Positions 35,867 through 47,617 of a stretch of DNA of 64,000 bases are shown in pieces (position 1 is the first letter of the stretch; every line of letters starts with the position of its first letter). Under the pieces are notes generated by a model. The model searched no databases. It had not been told where the DNA came from and saw only the letters and a program-made list of their open reading frames with translations. The DNA is taken from the NCBI GenBank assembly GCA_030435675.1, contig CM059621.1:12152001-12216000 (forward strand), in the 5' to 3' direction. Made by a program: the position numbers and the translations under genes. Origin of the DNA: Steinernema hermaphroditum. Lineage: Eukaryota; Nematoda; Chromadorea; Rhabditida; Steinernematidae.

Positions 35867-38800
35867 ATGCACGCGATGAACTCGACGACGTATAGTACGG
35901 TAATCGAGGAGACAACGTATGTGGAGGAGACGCCGCCGGCGCATCTCCTCAACGACTACATCGAGATGATCTTCCTGGGACTGGTGGTGATCGTCGGAAT
36001 GCCGCTGAACGTGTTCGTGCTTAAGAAGTTGCTAGAGGAGAAGAAAAGAACTCCAAAGGATTGCGTGAAGGTACTTGTGCCCGCAAAAAACTCCTCGAAC
36101 GGCCACTTCAGGGGTGCTTCATTCTGCTCAAGATCCACTTGAACATCAGCGACATTCTCATCCTTCTCACGCAGGCTCTTGGCAAGTTCACGTGGATTGC
36201 CACCTACCAGTGGATCTTCGGGGACCTCCTATGTCGTTTCTTCAACTTCTCCAACATGTTCTCCCTGTATCTCAGCTCCAACATCGTCATCTGCATCGCA
36301 TTTGACCGTCTCCGAAATGTCATCTTCGCTAATAAGCTGAGAAGAGGAAAGCATACGGTAAGATACAATGTCAAAGACGCAGCTGAAGGTTCACTAGGTC
36401 ACAACGATGCGTATCGTCATCTCCATCGCCTGGGCCCTCGCAGCCATGTGGAGTCTTCCTCAGCTCTACGTGTGGAATACGATCGACGTGTACCCGAACT
36501 ATCCAGGCGGCTGGGTCCAGTGTACCGATATGTGGACGATCGATCGCTTCTTGCACGGAATTGATGTGGCCAAGCACAGGAAGAACTTACTGTCGGAGAC
36601 GACTCAAAATGTATACAACATTTCACACTTGGTAGGAGACATTCCAAATGAATGATGTGAAGGTTGTCTTCTAGGTGCTTGTGTTCTTCGGCCCTGTCGC
36701 CCTCCTCGCTCTCAGCTACGCCATCATTCTGGGACGACTGATGCACTACTCCTACAAAATGCCTCAAAAGCTCCAGGTATGCGACGTTTTGAGTCTAGTG
36801 TTATCGTCCTGTTCAGCCTAATCTGACCCATACAAGCATCGCCGTGCCGTCGACGGTCATCAGAGACGCCACGAGCGTTCAATGGAGCAGTGAAGCGCCT
36901 CTCAGTTCACGCAGAGGTCAGTTTTTAGCTTGAATTTGCACGAAGAAAGCGCTGATTCCTTTTTTCAACGTTCGGAGACCGATGTTCGCGATTCTGATCT
37001 GGAAAATATGACGAAAAACATCCCTTAAATTGGCTAAATTTTCGTTTTTTCTGAATAGTTTTTTTCCTAACACTCCATGAATTGCGTCATGGCCAAGTCT
37101 GAGTCAGAATCCACTCTGTGGAAAATCGCATAATTTCTACGTAATATAATTCTTTCCATCGACATGTTTCTAATCTCATTTAGTCGAAATAATGCCAAAG
37201 ATTGAGCAACTACGTTTATTGTCGCCTTTTAAGATGATTTCTTCGTTTTTTGTGTTAGCTTGTTCAGAGTTCTTCCTGCATTTTGCACTCAAAACGTTCT
37301 AATCAAGCCAGTCCCCATCTATGGCGGCTAAAGGAGAAATATAGTCTTGTGTTATCAAGTAAATGCGTCAGTCATTGGCAGGTGTCCTTGATTCGATTGG
37401 CCGAAAAATACCAGCAGCTGATTCCCCGTGACTACGATGAAAATATGAATATATATTAGCCCTAATGTGGTCGAGGCATGATGTTCTCAAATATAGGACC
37501 AGATTCAAGCACACTTATTTTCTGTAGTGCACAGCTGATCATGGATCATCCATCATCTGACGCTGTCGCCTATTAACCGCCCCAAATAACTCAATAATCC
37601 AAATACAATTTCGTCAGAAAACATAAATATGCACTCAATTAAACTGAGTGCTCGCTAAAGATCGGTGGACGGACCCGATTCTGGGAAAATCTTGTATTTT
37701 TACGCACTCTAACTTTTACGGTATTATTTTGAAATGTCTCACGTCCTTTTTTTCGTTTGACATTGATGAACTACGAAAAATAATAATAGTGATATTTTAG
37801 GGCTGATATTTAAATGTTCTCAAAAACAAAATCAGATCAAACATCGGCCCTTTTTTTCTCTGCCCTCACAAAACTTTGTGTTAGTCCTCTCATTTGTTGT
37901 TTATGGAAATGTTTTTAATAACTCTCGAGGTCTCGAGGAATCGAAATGGGGTAAACAGGGAAGCGTAGTTTCCCTTTCATAATTAAAATGGATCTCGCGC
38001 GAAAGCGCTTTTGCCACGTATGGTCCCCTCTATGTCAAATGATCACGTTTGATTCTTCATGTATGACCTTTGAGCCCCTTTTTCGGATTCTACATTTCGC
38101 TAAATGAGCCGAAAACAAGGCCCGAATTCCCATCAGCGACCCTTCAAGCAGCGTCAGCACATGACTAAATACGGAAAATGAGTATTTTCCGCATTTCTTG
38201 AAAGCTGAATTGACGTCGGGCGGTGCGATTGAATGCGTTTTGATCGCAATATATAATTAAAAAGCGGCAAAAGCCAGGATAACGACTGAAGTCGTTTTTT
38301 TTTCTAGAAGTGTGTGATAAGCCGAATCCTCACAAGAGACACTACGACGCGAAGATCAGCGTGGACTCCGCTTCGGCCACTTCTACCGTAACCTGCGACC
38401 CACCATCGGGCAGCAGCAACGAGATTGTAGCGCACGCCCGGCTTCTGCCTCGCCAGATCCAAGTTCGGGTAAGTGTTCCTAGGGGTAAAAACATCTGAAC
38501 ACCGTACTTCAGCTCACCAACTGCTTCTGTCCCCGTCGCGAGTCGATTGTACAGATCGACTTCGACACGCAGACGACTCCACTCGCCTCGGGACGACCTC
38601 TGCTGCGGAAAGAATCCGATCAGAACGCCAAGACTCCACGCATCTCGATCACAAGTGAGTGCGGAGAGAAGTTTAAGAAGTTGCGAAAAGGTTAGATCTT
38701 GCCGAAATTAGCTTCTGTTTTTCTTCCGGTCACGTGTTTTCGCTTAGTCACCGCACAAACATTACAATCATTGCGAAGATCCTGTTTTTGGACGCCTAGT

Positions 38801-41800
38801 TAGACGGCATGGTCTTTCAGTTTGTGACGCCGGTCTTACATCAACAGTTCCTAAGTGACTTCCGGTGCAGCGATATATAACTCTCCAAAACGTGCCTTCC
38901 AAACCGTTCCAGGAATGTGTACTTTGGCCGGAAAACACAATTTCCGCTGAACTTTAGCCGATCGTAGTCACATAATTAACTCCCAGGGGGGCCTACTCAA
39001 CGGCCGCTCCTTCGGAAGTTTTGCATTACGGTTTTTGTGTCCAGGACTCATAAAATTCATAAAACTGCGTCTCCTTGTGTTCTCCACTAATTACCCGCTC
39101 CAGCTCCTCCATATAGTCACGTCTCGTGGCAAAGAAGAGCATCGCCACCATTAAGCGAACCGAAATTACGTTTCTCTTTGCGTGCCCTCGCGCTCTCTCA
39201 TTACACTTAATATGTGGAGGGCGCCAAAGAACGACGCCTCCAACAAACAATTATTATTTCTGCGCGACTCTCTCCCCCACTTCCTTCGCCGCGACGATTG
39301 TTTTCGCGGTTCCACAATGCCCATGAAAAATTCAAGAACGCCTGTTTTGTAATTAAGAGCGGGAATAGGCGATGATATGGACTTGGGCTTAAGGCTACCG
39401 TAACAACTTAATTGTTTTCGTGTTCTCGTTTACTCATCACTCCGGTATGTGAGAGAAATTAGAGGAAAGGAAGATCCCCCGCTCTGCAGATAAACAAGGC
39501 TGAGAGAAAACTCTTCATTTTAAACGATCCTCTCATGCATTAAATTTGCATGGTGAGATGTCTCCGTAGATTAGACCATCGCTGTCCTGTCCCATTGAGG
39601 CTAATGTGCTCAATGTGAAAGAACCCTTTAATTCAGCCAATATCGCCCTCACACATCGAAATTTAATCCGCAGTAGCAGGATGTTTTTCTGTGACTGCCT
39701 CGCCACTTCCTCCTTTCTGATTGTAAAGGGCCACCCTGGAACACGGCCACCCTAAAAACAACGCCTCTGTTTTTGGATCTTCGGCCCTCCAACGTTCATG
39801 AACCTGTTTATCAAAACGGCTCATCACTTATCCCCTCCCGAGATGCGTGTCTTGCCTCTCCGATGGCGCCGAAGAAGAATTTGATTGCGTTTTTTGTTCT
39901 ACAATCCGAATCCCACGAGTGCGCCTCTGCGACAAAAACACCGCAAACCGCTCCAACCTTGAATTCGCTAATCAAATTTCTTGTGACGTTTCCGGAAGAT
40001 TCTTTAGACTCTCCAATCTTCTCCAAAAACATCGGATTGGATGATGTTGGAAACAGGAAAACTCGGTGCTTTCGGATTATCTCGCCACAATCACGTCACT
40101 CCCACTACATAGACCCTGATGTATAGCGTCTAGACTTAAGGCTACCTTTCGCGCTTTTACCTCAAACTACTAATCAGTGCATCTGCAGGTCATTAACGAA
40201 AATATTGTGTAGTCGTGAACAATGCGTACAAAACTGTTTGTAAGTTCACAGCCACTCACAGGGACTTGTAGCCGGGTTAATTACTTCGCATTTGTAGCAG
40301 GAAAGGAGTGACAGCTACCGTATGCCCACGTCGCTAAGATGCGTGAATTGCATGTCCAGCCCACTCAGTTTTTGCGTTTCGCTGATGTTCGAGCAAAAGA
40401 GTATCTCGCCGAATTAGCGATTAGCCCTCTCTTTTTGTATCCATCCCAAAGACGAGGAAGTGAACGAGTCCTCCCTTAGCCATCGCCTCTTCTTTGCTAC
40501 TGTAAATGGGGATACATTTAATGAAGCAGTAGTTCATCTAATCCCCTCAGGTGACAAAGAGCATTGCTTAGTGCCCATGCCCTTGGCCTCCCAATCGGCG
40601 ACAGTTTCAATTTCCTTTGACACACTCTAACCTCCACTTCCTCGAGACTCTCCGTAATGCTTCGAAGATCGAACGCCCTTCCGGTCGTTATTTCAAGTTG
40701 TGCGAAAAAAACGGAAATGGAGGTTAAAGACATTTGTTCTTCGCCTTCCTCGAGAGCGTCTACACCGGCGACGCTCTAGAACATGTCCGCGCCTATTCCG
40801 GTGGATTTCGAACTATTGCGTCGATCTCCTGCGGGAGCGGACGTCATCTTGGAAGACAAAAAAATATTTGCGCAGATTGCTTCTGCTTTTCTTCCATTTG
40901 CCCAAAAAGTCCAAAAGTGCACTTGGAAACCTCGACAAGGATGTTTTCCGGAATTCGTTTCACAAACGTGACTGCTTGATCTTTTCAGCTTAGAATGTGA
41001 GATTTTGTTTTGAAAAGTGCCCGCGAAGACCTTGGCCACATATATATCATATTCATGAGGGCACCGGAGGCCAGACATAACAAAACTCCTACTTGCGGGG
41101 TGTCTTCCACCCGAGAACAAAACCACCTCCATGTCCTAACAATAAGTGTGCCAATCTGTCCGCATAAGTGCACATCACAGAACTCCATCCTTTTCCATCC
41201 AGATTAGGCCCAGTTAGCCCTGTGTTACGTCAAAAACGCTTCGCAGGATGCACTTTGCCCGTTCCCCCCAATGCACTCCAATAATTACTCATTAAGATGC
41301 GGTTTCCGGCTCAACTCTTTCGAACCTCGGAGCCTGCGTCGCAGAACAACAGATTGTTTACCTCCGAATGCTGTTTTGCTTTCGGCAGACAGGTGTTGTG
41401 CGTGGCCCAAGCCAAAACAACTCTTTTTCGGGAATTTGCGTGGTAAACTTTGGCCAAAAATTAGCGCCGCCGCCAGCGTACCGCCGCCAAAGTGGCTTAG
41501 TTGGGATGAAAGAAGAAGAATAAAAGCGAACTAGATGCAAAAAGTGGGCAAGGAACATTCGACGATCACGATTCTTTCGGCTCTCAGAACACAGAGTCTG
41601 CTAATGCCTATTAGTCGGAAAGTAATCGCGTGACTTGAAAGAGATTGTAGCGCAGGAGGCTACAAATCTTGCTCCAAATTGAATTTTCTTATTTCTGGAA
41701 CTCCTATCGGCTCGTCGAGATGTTTTTGTCTTTCTGCACTGCTTCGACACAAAACAAAAGAAACGCTCTCTGACATGTGCCTCCGTTTCAGGTGCTTCCA

Positions 41801-42030
41801 CGCGTCTACCCGTTTGGCGCCGCCAGCTCCGTAGCAAGGTGTTCCGGACTACGATCCTCGTCGTACTCACCCACATCCTCTTCTGGTTCCCCTACAACTT
41901 CTTCGCATTGATGAAATATTTCGACCCGGAACGCTACTCATACTTCAGTGAGCACGTCAACGTCCTCAAAGACTTGCAGTTCCTCATCACTCTCGTCAAT
42001 CCGTTCCTCTACGGTCTCGGCGGTCAGTAG
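35867..42030 (+). CDS. GnRH/AKH-receptor-like peptide GPCR, copy A
   Basis: Exons 35867-36070, 36112-36357, 36398-36631, 36675-36776, 36817-36916, 38308-38468, 38513-38654 and 41792-42030 join in frame to 475 residues. Plasma-membrane class A receptor. Seen: short N-terminus; TM1 IFLGLVVIVGMPLNVFVLKK; TM2 with LNISDILILL; TM3 ending IAFDRLR (DRY-type); TM4 followed by SLPQLYVWNT and a WVQC that supplies the ECL2 cysteine; TM5; a third cytoplasmic loop of about 150 residues; LPVWRRQLRS before TM6; TM6 HILFWFPYN; TM7 NPFLYG. Translation stops six residues after that Tyr, so there is no cytoplasmic tail. Family assignment (nematode GnRH-receptor-related) rests on overall pattern; a vasopressin-like receptor is the main alternative. 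Introns 5 and 7 are long (1.4 and 3.1 kb), the others 40-44 nt. A paralogue lies 1.1 kb downstream. Confidence 0.85.
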
Positions 42031-43116
42031 TGCCTCGCCGCTACCGTAGTCGCCAACATCATCCTCTTCTCTCAGTAAGTCAATTGCTCCATTTTTTGCA
42101 ATTTCTCCATTTCCACGTTCCCTCATTTGCATAATTGTCGTTCTCATAAACAGAATGCACTGGGGTGTAAACAAAGGTCCCCACTCCGTAATCCTTCCTC
42201 TCCTTCCGCGGCGAGACCACGCCCCTCGCCTCTCAAGGCGAAGCAAAGGAGGAACGCCAGTCGTGCTCGCGACACCTCGCCAAGTTTAATCCAAAGAACG
42301 TGGCCATCTTCGGCTCCCCTTTGGTTGCCCCGGCGCTGAGTCACGCGACATTTAACCAAAATCGGAAGCAAGCCGCCGCTTAGAGATGTTTAGCGATGCT
42401 CGTTATCCCCCCGTGGTATCATTCCCCACCGTATACCTCAACGACCTGTTTTGCTGAATAACCGAGAATTCAATTGGGCATTTAGCGGTGGTTCTAGTGC
42501 AAATTCTCAGTAACCGGATCCTGTATGCGTGATCGATGTGAATTTAATTAAAAATGCGTCATTTGAGGCAAGAAGTACCCTGTGACACACAAGGGAGCAG
42601 GTGTAAGATTGAGTCTCCATAGGTTGCACTTGAAGTTCCCTATAATTCCATGAGCAAAAACTATGTTAGCCAATGTACCACCCACAGATGCAACATCACC
42701 GCCTTGTCCAAGCCCTCGTTCTCCCCGAAAACGTTTTAGTGGCCGGGGAGTGGCGCCAAATCTCAAAAACACGCTTATTGCATCAACTCATGCAGTTAAT
42801 TGGCGCGTTCCGGCGGTTGTTATGGGCCGTGAAAAGCGGACTTTTATTATGGCCATATCAAAACACTCACCACTTTCACCTGTCCTCTTTGATTGGGTCC
42901 GAATTGTTCGTTTTCCACGGCGCCGCCAACGGTGACAGCGCCGTGTTGCTAACGTCAAAACAAAGTGCCCGTGGACTCTGCCTCCGGTCTATCTTTCGTA
43001 TTTTCCCCCCAAAGTTCCCACGTTGTCACGCGACCGCCCATGCCCCGCCTCGGGATATTTCTAGTTTACGCATTCACCTTGCTGGCTTCAGGTAACCCCC
43101 TCTCTGTCTTCTCGAC
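42031..43116. other. Spacer between the two peptide GPCR genes
   Basis: About 1.1 kb with no recognised gene. It is expected to hold the 3' UTR of copy A and the promoter of copy B; a TTCAG acceptor-like site at 43,087-43,091 lies 25 nt before the start codon of copy B. Confidence 0.5.
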
Positions 43117-44504
43117 ATGGAGAATCTCACTCTTATCGTCACGCCCGAAAAACGGCCGCTCATAGATACGGTCGAGATCATCGGCCTCAGCCTGAGCATC
43201 GTCATCGGAACTTTGCTCAACATGATGGTGTTCTGCCAGCTCGTTAGGACCTCCAGGTACATCTATTCGAGTCGTTTCCTGGCTAACTAGATCATTTCCA
43301 GGGCCCCGACCGCCTCGACTAGTTTCCTCACGGGTCCCTATCAGATCAACTCCTTCACTCTCTTCAAAGTCAATCTCATGATCACCGATTTTGCGATTCT
43401 TCTGCTCCACGCCTTGGGAAAAGTGGTCTGGCTGACGACGTTCGAGTGGAAGCTGGGCAATAGCGGCTGCAAAATCTATCAGTTCCTTTCGGCGTTCACT
43501 TACTACTCCAACTCAAACATGGTCGTCGCCATCGGACTCGACCGTCTGAAAGTGGTCTACACAAGTCACATCCAAGGCGCCACCTCTGTCCGCCGCGTCC
43601 GCTTTATGATCTCCGTCGCCTGGATCCTCGCTGCCATCTGCTCCCTCCCGCAGCTCTACGTGTGGCAGACGGTCAATCCTGAGCCCCATTGGATCCAGTG
43701 CTCCACCGTCTGGGAGATCGCCGCTTTTGCCGGGAAGTCAACGCCCGAGTTCGAAAGTGCCAAACTCGCCTACGAGATGTTCCACCAGGCGATGGTGTTC
43801 TTCTTGCCCTTCCTTATTCTCCTCTCCTCCTATTTGCTCATCGTCATACGTCTTCTTCACTACACCCTGCGACCGGTTAGCTCCCTGCTGGAGGTGAGAA
43901 ACAGCACCGCGGGACAGCACACCTGCCTACGGTAATTCGCTCTCCTCGCAGAATGGAAAATAATTTCCTGTTTTTCCAGAATGACCAACGTTCCCTCGAG
44001 CGACCAGTACCTCCTCTCCTCGACGGAAACTCTGCAGGCCGAGCTCTGTGGTGTGGGCAAGCCGATCAAAAAGTTCAAGATTCCCGGGTCAAAGCACGTC
44101 AAGCAGCTGAAGTGTCTTCTTATGGGCACCTCGTTCTCTTCGCGAATCATGCAGAAACGAGGAACAGCCTGTCTTGGATCCATTAGGTACGGACATTCCA
44201 CTATGGCTCAGAGTTCAATGATCTTGTCTTCAGATCGTGCTGCCGAAACGCGGACGTTTCCGTCGTCGACAAGAGTCTTCCTGTGTGGCGGCGCCAACTC
44301 CGGTCGCGAATCTTCCTCACATCCCTGGCAGTCGTCATCGCACACGTTGCGCTGTGGCTACCGTATAACCTGCTGAACACCTGGCGGTTCGTCGACATCA
44401 ACAACTACGAGTGGGCGATGGACAACGGCGGGCGCCTTCTCGAAGACCTCATCGTCTTCAACTCGCTGATCAATCCCATCCTCTACATGTACGAAACTAA
44501 ATGA
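43117..44504 (+). CDS. GnRH/AKH-receptor-like peptide GPCR, copy B
   Basis: Exons 43117-43256, 43302-43931, 43980-44186 and 44234-44504 give 415 residues. It shares with copy A the patterns ALGK(V/F)(V/T)W in TM2-ECL1, SNMVVAIGLDRLKVV (IGLDRL in place of DRY), the run SLPQLYVW after TM4, W.QC in ECL2, LPVWRRQLRS before TM6 and NP(I/F)LY in TM7. TM6 reads VALWLPYN. The third cytoplasmic loop is about 110 residues, basic and Ser-rich. The stop codon comes five residues after the NPILY tyrosine, so this copy also lacks a tail. An earlier possible donor at 43,894 would change the reading frame of the loop; the donor at 43,932 keeps frame. Same orientation and common motifs point to tandem duplication. 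Ligand unknown. Confidence 0.87.
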
Positions 44505-47263
44505 CGGGTTCCTCAATGACGTATCTTTTGTACATATGCATCTCCCTTCCTTGTGATGTTCACATATTTATTGTTATCATTGAATCTCAGATGACGTGTA
44601 TTATGCCGTGCGTAGTAAATTTGCATATACCAAATTACCGGGTCTTAAACAGGATGTTGTGGGAAAACACAATTAATTCGAGGAAGTTCTGCGAACGTTG
44701 GCTCCAAACGGATTTGTATTCGAGATCTATAACAAACGGAGGCAAGAACATCAGCGTTTTGGGTACAAAAACAATTCTAGGAAGTTCGTGCGCAAACAAC
44801 AAATTCTGAAAGGGAAATTGATGCTCAGTGGCGGGGGCCCATCGATGGGATTAGTATTGCACTCTTTCTTGAAGAGGCCTTTGTTGGAATTGTGTACATT
44901 GAAGGCTAGAAAGGGTAATTTAGCACAGAGCTCTAAAAATATCGTGAAACATCAGAGTGCGTAGGGTGCCACCGCTAATGCAAATTCGTTAGTTCAAAGA
45001 AGTAGGCCGTTGTGCACTAATTTGAGAGTCCAATTCGACCTGCTTGGTGCAGCGGTTGTTTCGCACAACGCTCGAGAGTGCGTCACTCGATTTTGTGTGA
45101 ACCGACTAGTCGCGAGTTCACAGTACATGGTAGCCACGGATTTCCGGTTGTCTAACATGTTGAATAAATGTTTGCGTGGGCATAATACGATCATTGTCAA
45201 AGGTCGAAGTTGAAGGGAAAGTCCGGAATAGGGGTCAAAATAAATTTCCTATCGAACACACGTCAAACCAGCTCGATCTGTGGTGTTTCGTGTAGGCATC
45301 GGCCCACGTAATAATCTATTAATGAGATAGATTGGGACATATGACAAATAAATCAGCTGCACTGATATTCAAATGTGGCCACCGATGAATTCGGACAGAA
45401 TAAATTCCCTGCTCTATGTACGTAAGTAAAGCACTTGGCTTGTTATTGGCAGCTAAGTGCTCGCGTGACAGATGAAAAAATCTGGTGAAATCTACACTTT
45501 CGATCCTTGCTCGTTCAAAGTGTAACAGAGTGTACTTTAAAGGAGATTCTGGAGTGGGTTTTTATTATTTATGCACTACGAGTGCTTGAGAAACGAAATC
45601 AGATCTGCAAAGGTTGATGTGCGCAGAATGGCGATTTTTGAGCTAGCCTGCTTGAGATAGCCGCAAAGTAAAAAACCTTGTGTTTTTCGTTCTGAAATTC
45701 TTAATATGTTGTAACATTTTCTGGCTCGGAAACGCCACAAGCATTTGAGAAGAACTGAAGCGTTATGGCTTTCTTTAGTCTCCTAAAACCTAGACCAGTA
45801 TTCTAGCCTATTCCAATCATTCTTCTTTACCTATTAAATGTCTCCCTTGGCAAATGCACCTATCCTTTAAATTCATGGGAAGGCACTCGATTACTTTTTC
45901 TCGCTGTTGTTATTGTTGTTTTCTTTTAATTGATTCATCTTTCCTTAATGTCATGGGATAGAGAAAACTTTTCATGACAAGTGATTCATATTGACTTCGA
46001 CATTTCAGTGTCAGGCTACGGTATGTTACAAGCAAATCTAATTACTTACCTTTAGAAACTTTGATTCGAAAAATTTAATTCCGGCCACACAGATTGAAAT
46101 TAGATGAATTTCAGCGCGGCGTTTTGCAATTAAAAGTTCGTTCATCGTCTAGACGCTTAATTAGTTCAGCGGTGGACACAGAACTCGGCACAAAACCTGA
46201 GCCATTTTTAGCGCGTTCTGTTCTTCGACAAAATATGTTCTATGTATAACTCATTCAATAAAAGCAATTTCCCTGTTTCTTTTCTCTTCTTCCAAGACTG
46301 TTAAGTCGAAACGTGGTAATGCGAAAAGATGGACATGATGTTCCTTCTTTTTCCAAAAGAAGATCGTTCGAAGGGTAAATGTGCGCATTTCTGTGAAGGA
46401 TTGATGGAATGTCGTTTGCAGAGAGAACATGTTTGACGAGCCCATAAAGAGGGAATTGTAATGATCATCTCGGCGTGCAAACCCGAAATTGTAGTCTTAG
46501 CGTTGTCGAGACCGAAAAATGATTGAATATGTCATGGGCATGTCATGTGATCGTGTAATCGAATTGCTCTTGCCCATGCTAAGCCCTTTCCTAGGGGAAG
46601 ATTCTTCTAATGTCCTTGACGCTCGATTCCCTTCTTGAAATGGTAATCGGACCATGACGGCTCTAAGCCAAACGGTGCTCTTAAGCGAGGGCGGCAGAGC
46701 GAACAAGCCGAGGACATTTGCGGAAAGGTTTTAATCGACCGAATCGACCGAAGCGATGAACCGTGAAATCGAGCAAAAAAACCTAATAATATACATTGAT
46801 ATCTCTTGCATCGTTGCATCTCAACGAGAATTGGGTCACGGACACATGCTCTTCTCACATTGCAATTGAACTGAACAGGAAGTGATCCGGGTCACCATGT
46901 GGGGACCGCAGACACTTCATTGCTTTTCCCACTTTCACTTCAAAACAGTCAAATTGGATTGAGAGTTTGTGAGAAACAGGGGTTTGTAACGACGAGAGCT
47001 GTGTGAAACGGATTGTTTATGCAATTATGATAGACTGAGTCACTAAATGTTTTAGGTGTGGACTTTAGAGACTGTTTTCCACGGTTGTTTTCATCGAAAT
47101 TCCCAAGCAGGAAACAGTGGAATTTCCCCTAGGATGTTGGGAACATATATGTAAAATGTTGTACCATGCGAAAGTGGGATACTTGAAGGGATGAAGTAAC
47201 GTTTCAGTTGTTGTTTATTTAGAAATTGCTCATTATATTCACATTTGAATGAGCAAGCGAGGC
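44505..47263. other. Intergenic DNA, nothing recognised
   Basis: No coding region, RNA gene or clear repeat could be supported. Frames are short and AT-rich. Confidence 0.5.
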
Positions 47264-47617
47264 TTACTTTACGATTGGGACATGGACGCCTAGCTTCACT
47301 GATATGAGACGTGTTTCTTTAGTGACCCCGTGTGCATAGTCAGATAAAGCTATACTCCCATGGACAGTAACCTGGAAGATGCTCTATAATTTCCCGTTAT
47401 ATGGCTCTTGCTCTCACATTAAAGAGACATTGAAGCAATCAACTTCAAATTGTGTCGATGCAAAACTTACAAGATTTTCCCAAGGTGTTCCGACTGGCAC
47501 GGGAACTAAAAATTTCAGATCGACTTGCACGATTCTATTCCCGCTGCAGCAAAATGAGATGCAAATCGTGGGAATGTCTGGAACCGATTTAGACGTCTGC
47601 GACCGCGCAGACCACCC
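47264..47617 (-). CDS. Two likely exons of an unrecognised gene (3' end)
   Basis: Minus-strand exons 47617-47471 and 47371-47264 are joined by a phase-0 intron with a GTAAGT donor and a CTTCCAG acceptor. Together they encode 84 residues ending in a stop. The first exon follows a T-rich GACATCACAG acceptor and contains CISFCCSGNR, then IVQVDLKFLVPVPVG; the second reads VTVHGSIALSDYAHG and ends KLGVHVPIVK. Alternating hydrophobic residues suggest a beta-sandwich, perhaps a secreted lipid-binding type, but I do not recognise a family. A possible upstream exon ends at an ACG|GTGTTT donor near 47,658. The antisense 170-codon frame here is treated as a shadow. Confidence 0.4.

Noticed and set aside
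35867..42030. Assignment of the peptide GPCR to the vasopressin/nematocin receptor family
   Set aside because: Some motifs are shared, but the SLPQLYVW and W.QC pattern, tailless end and paralogue features fit the GnRH-receptor-related group better. Kept as an alternative.
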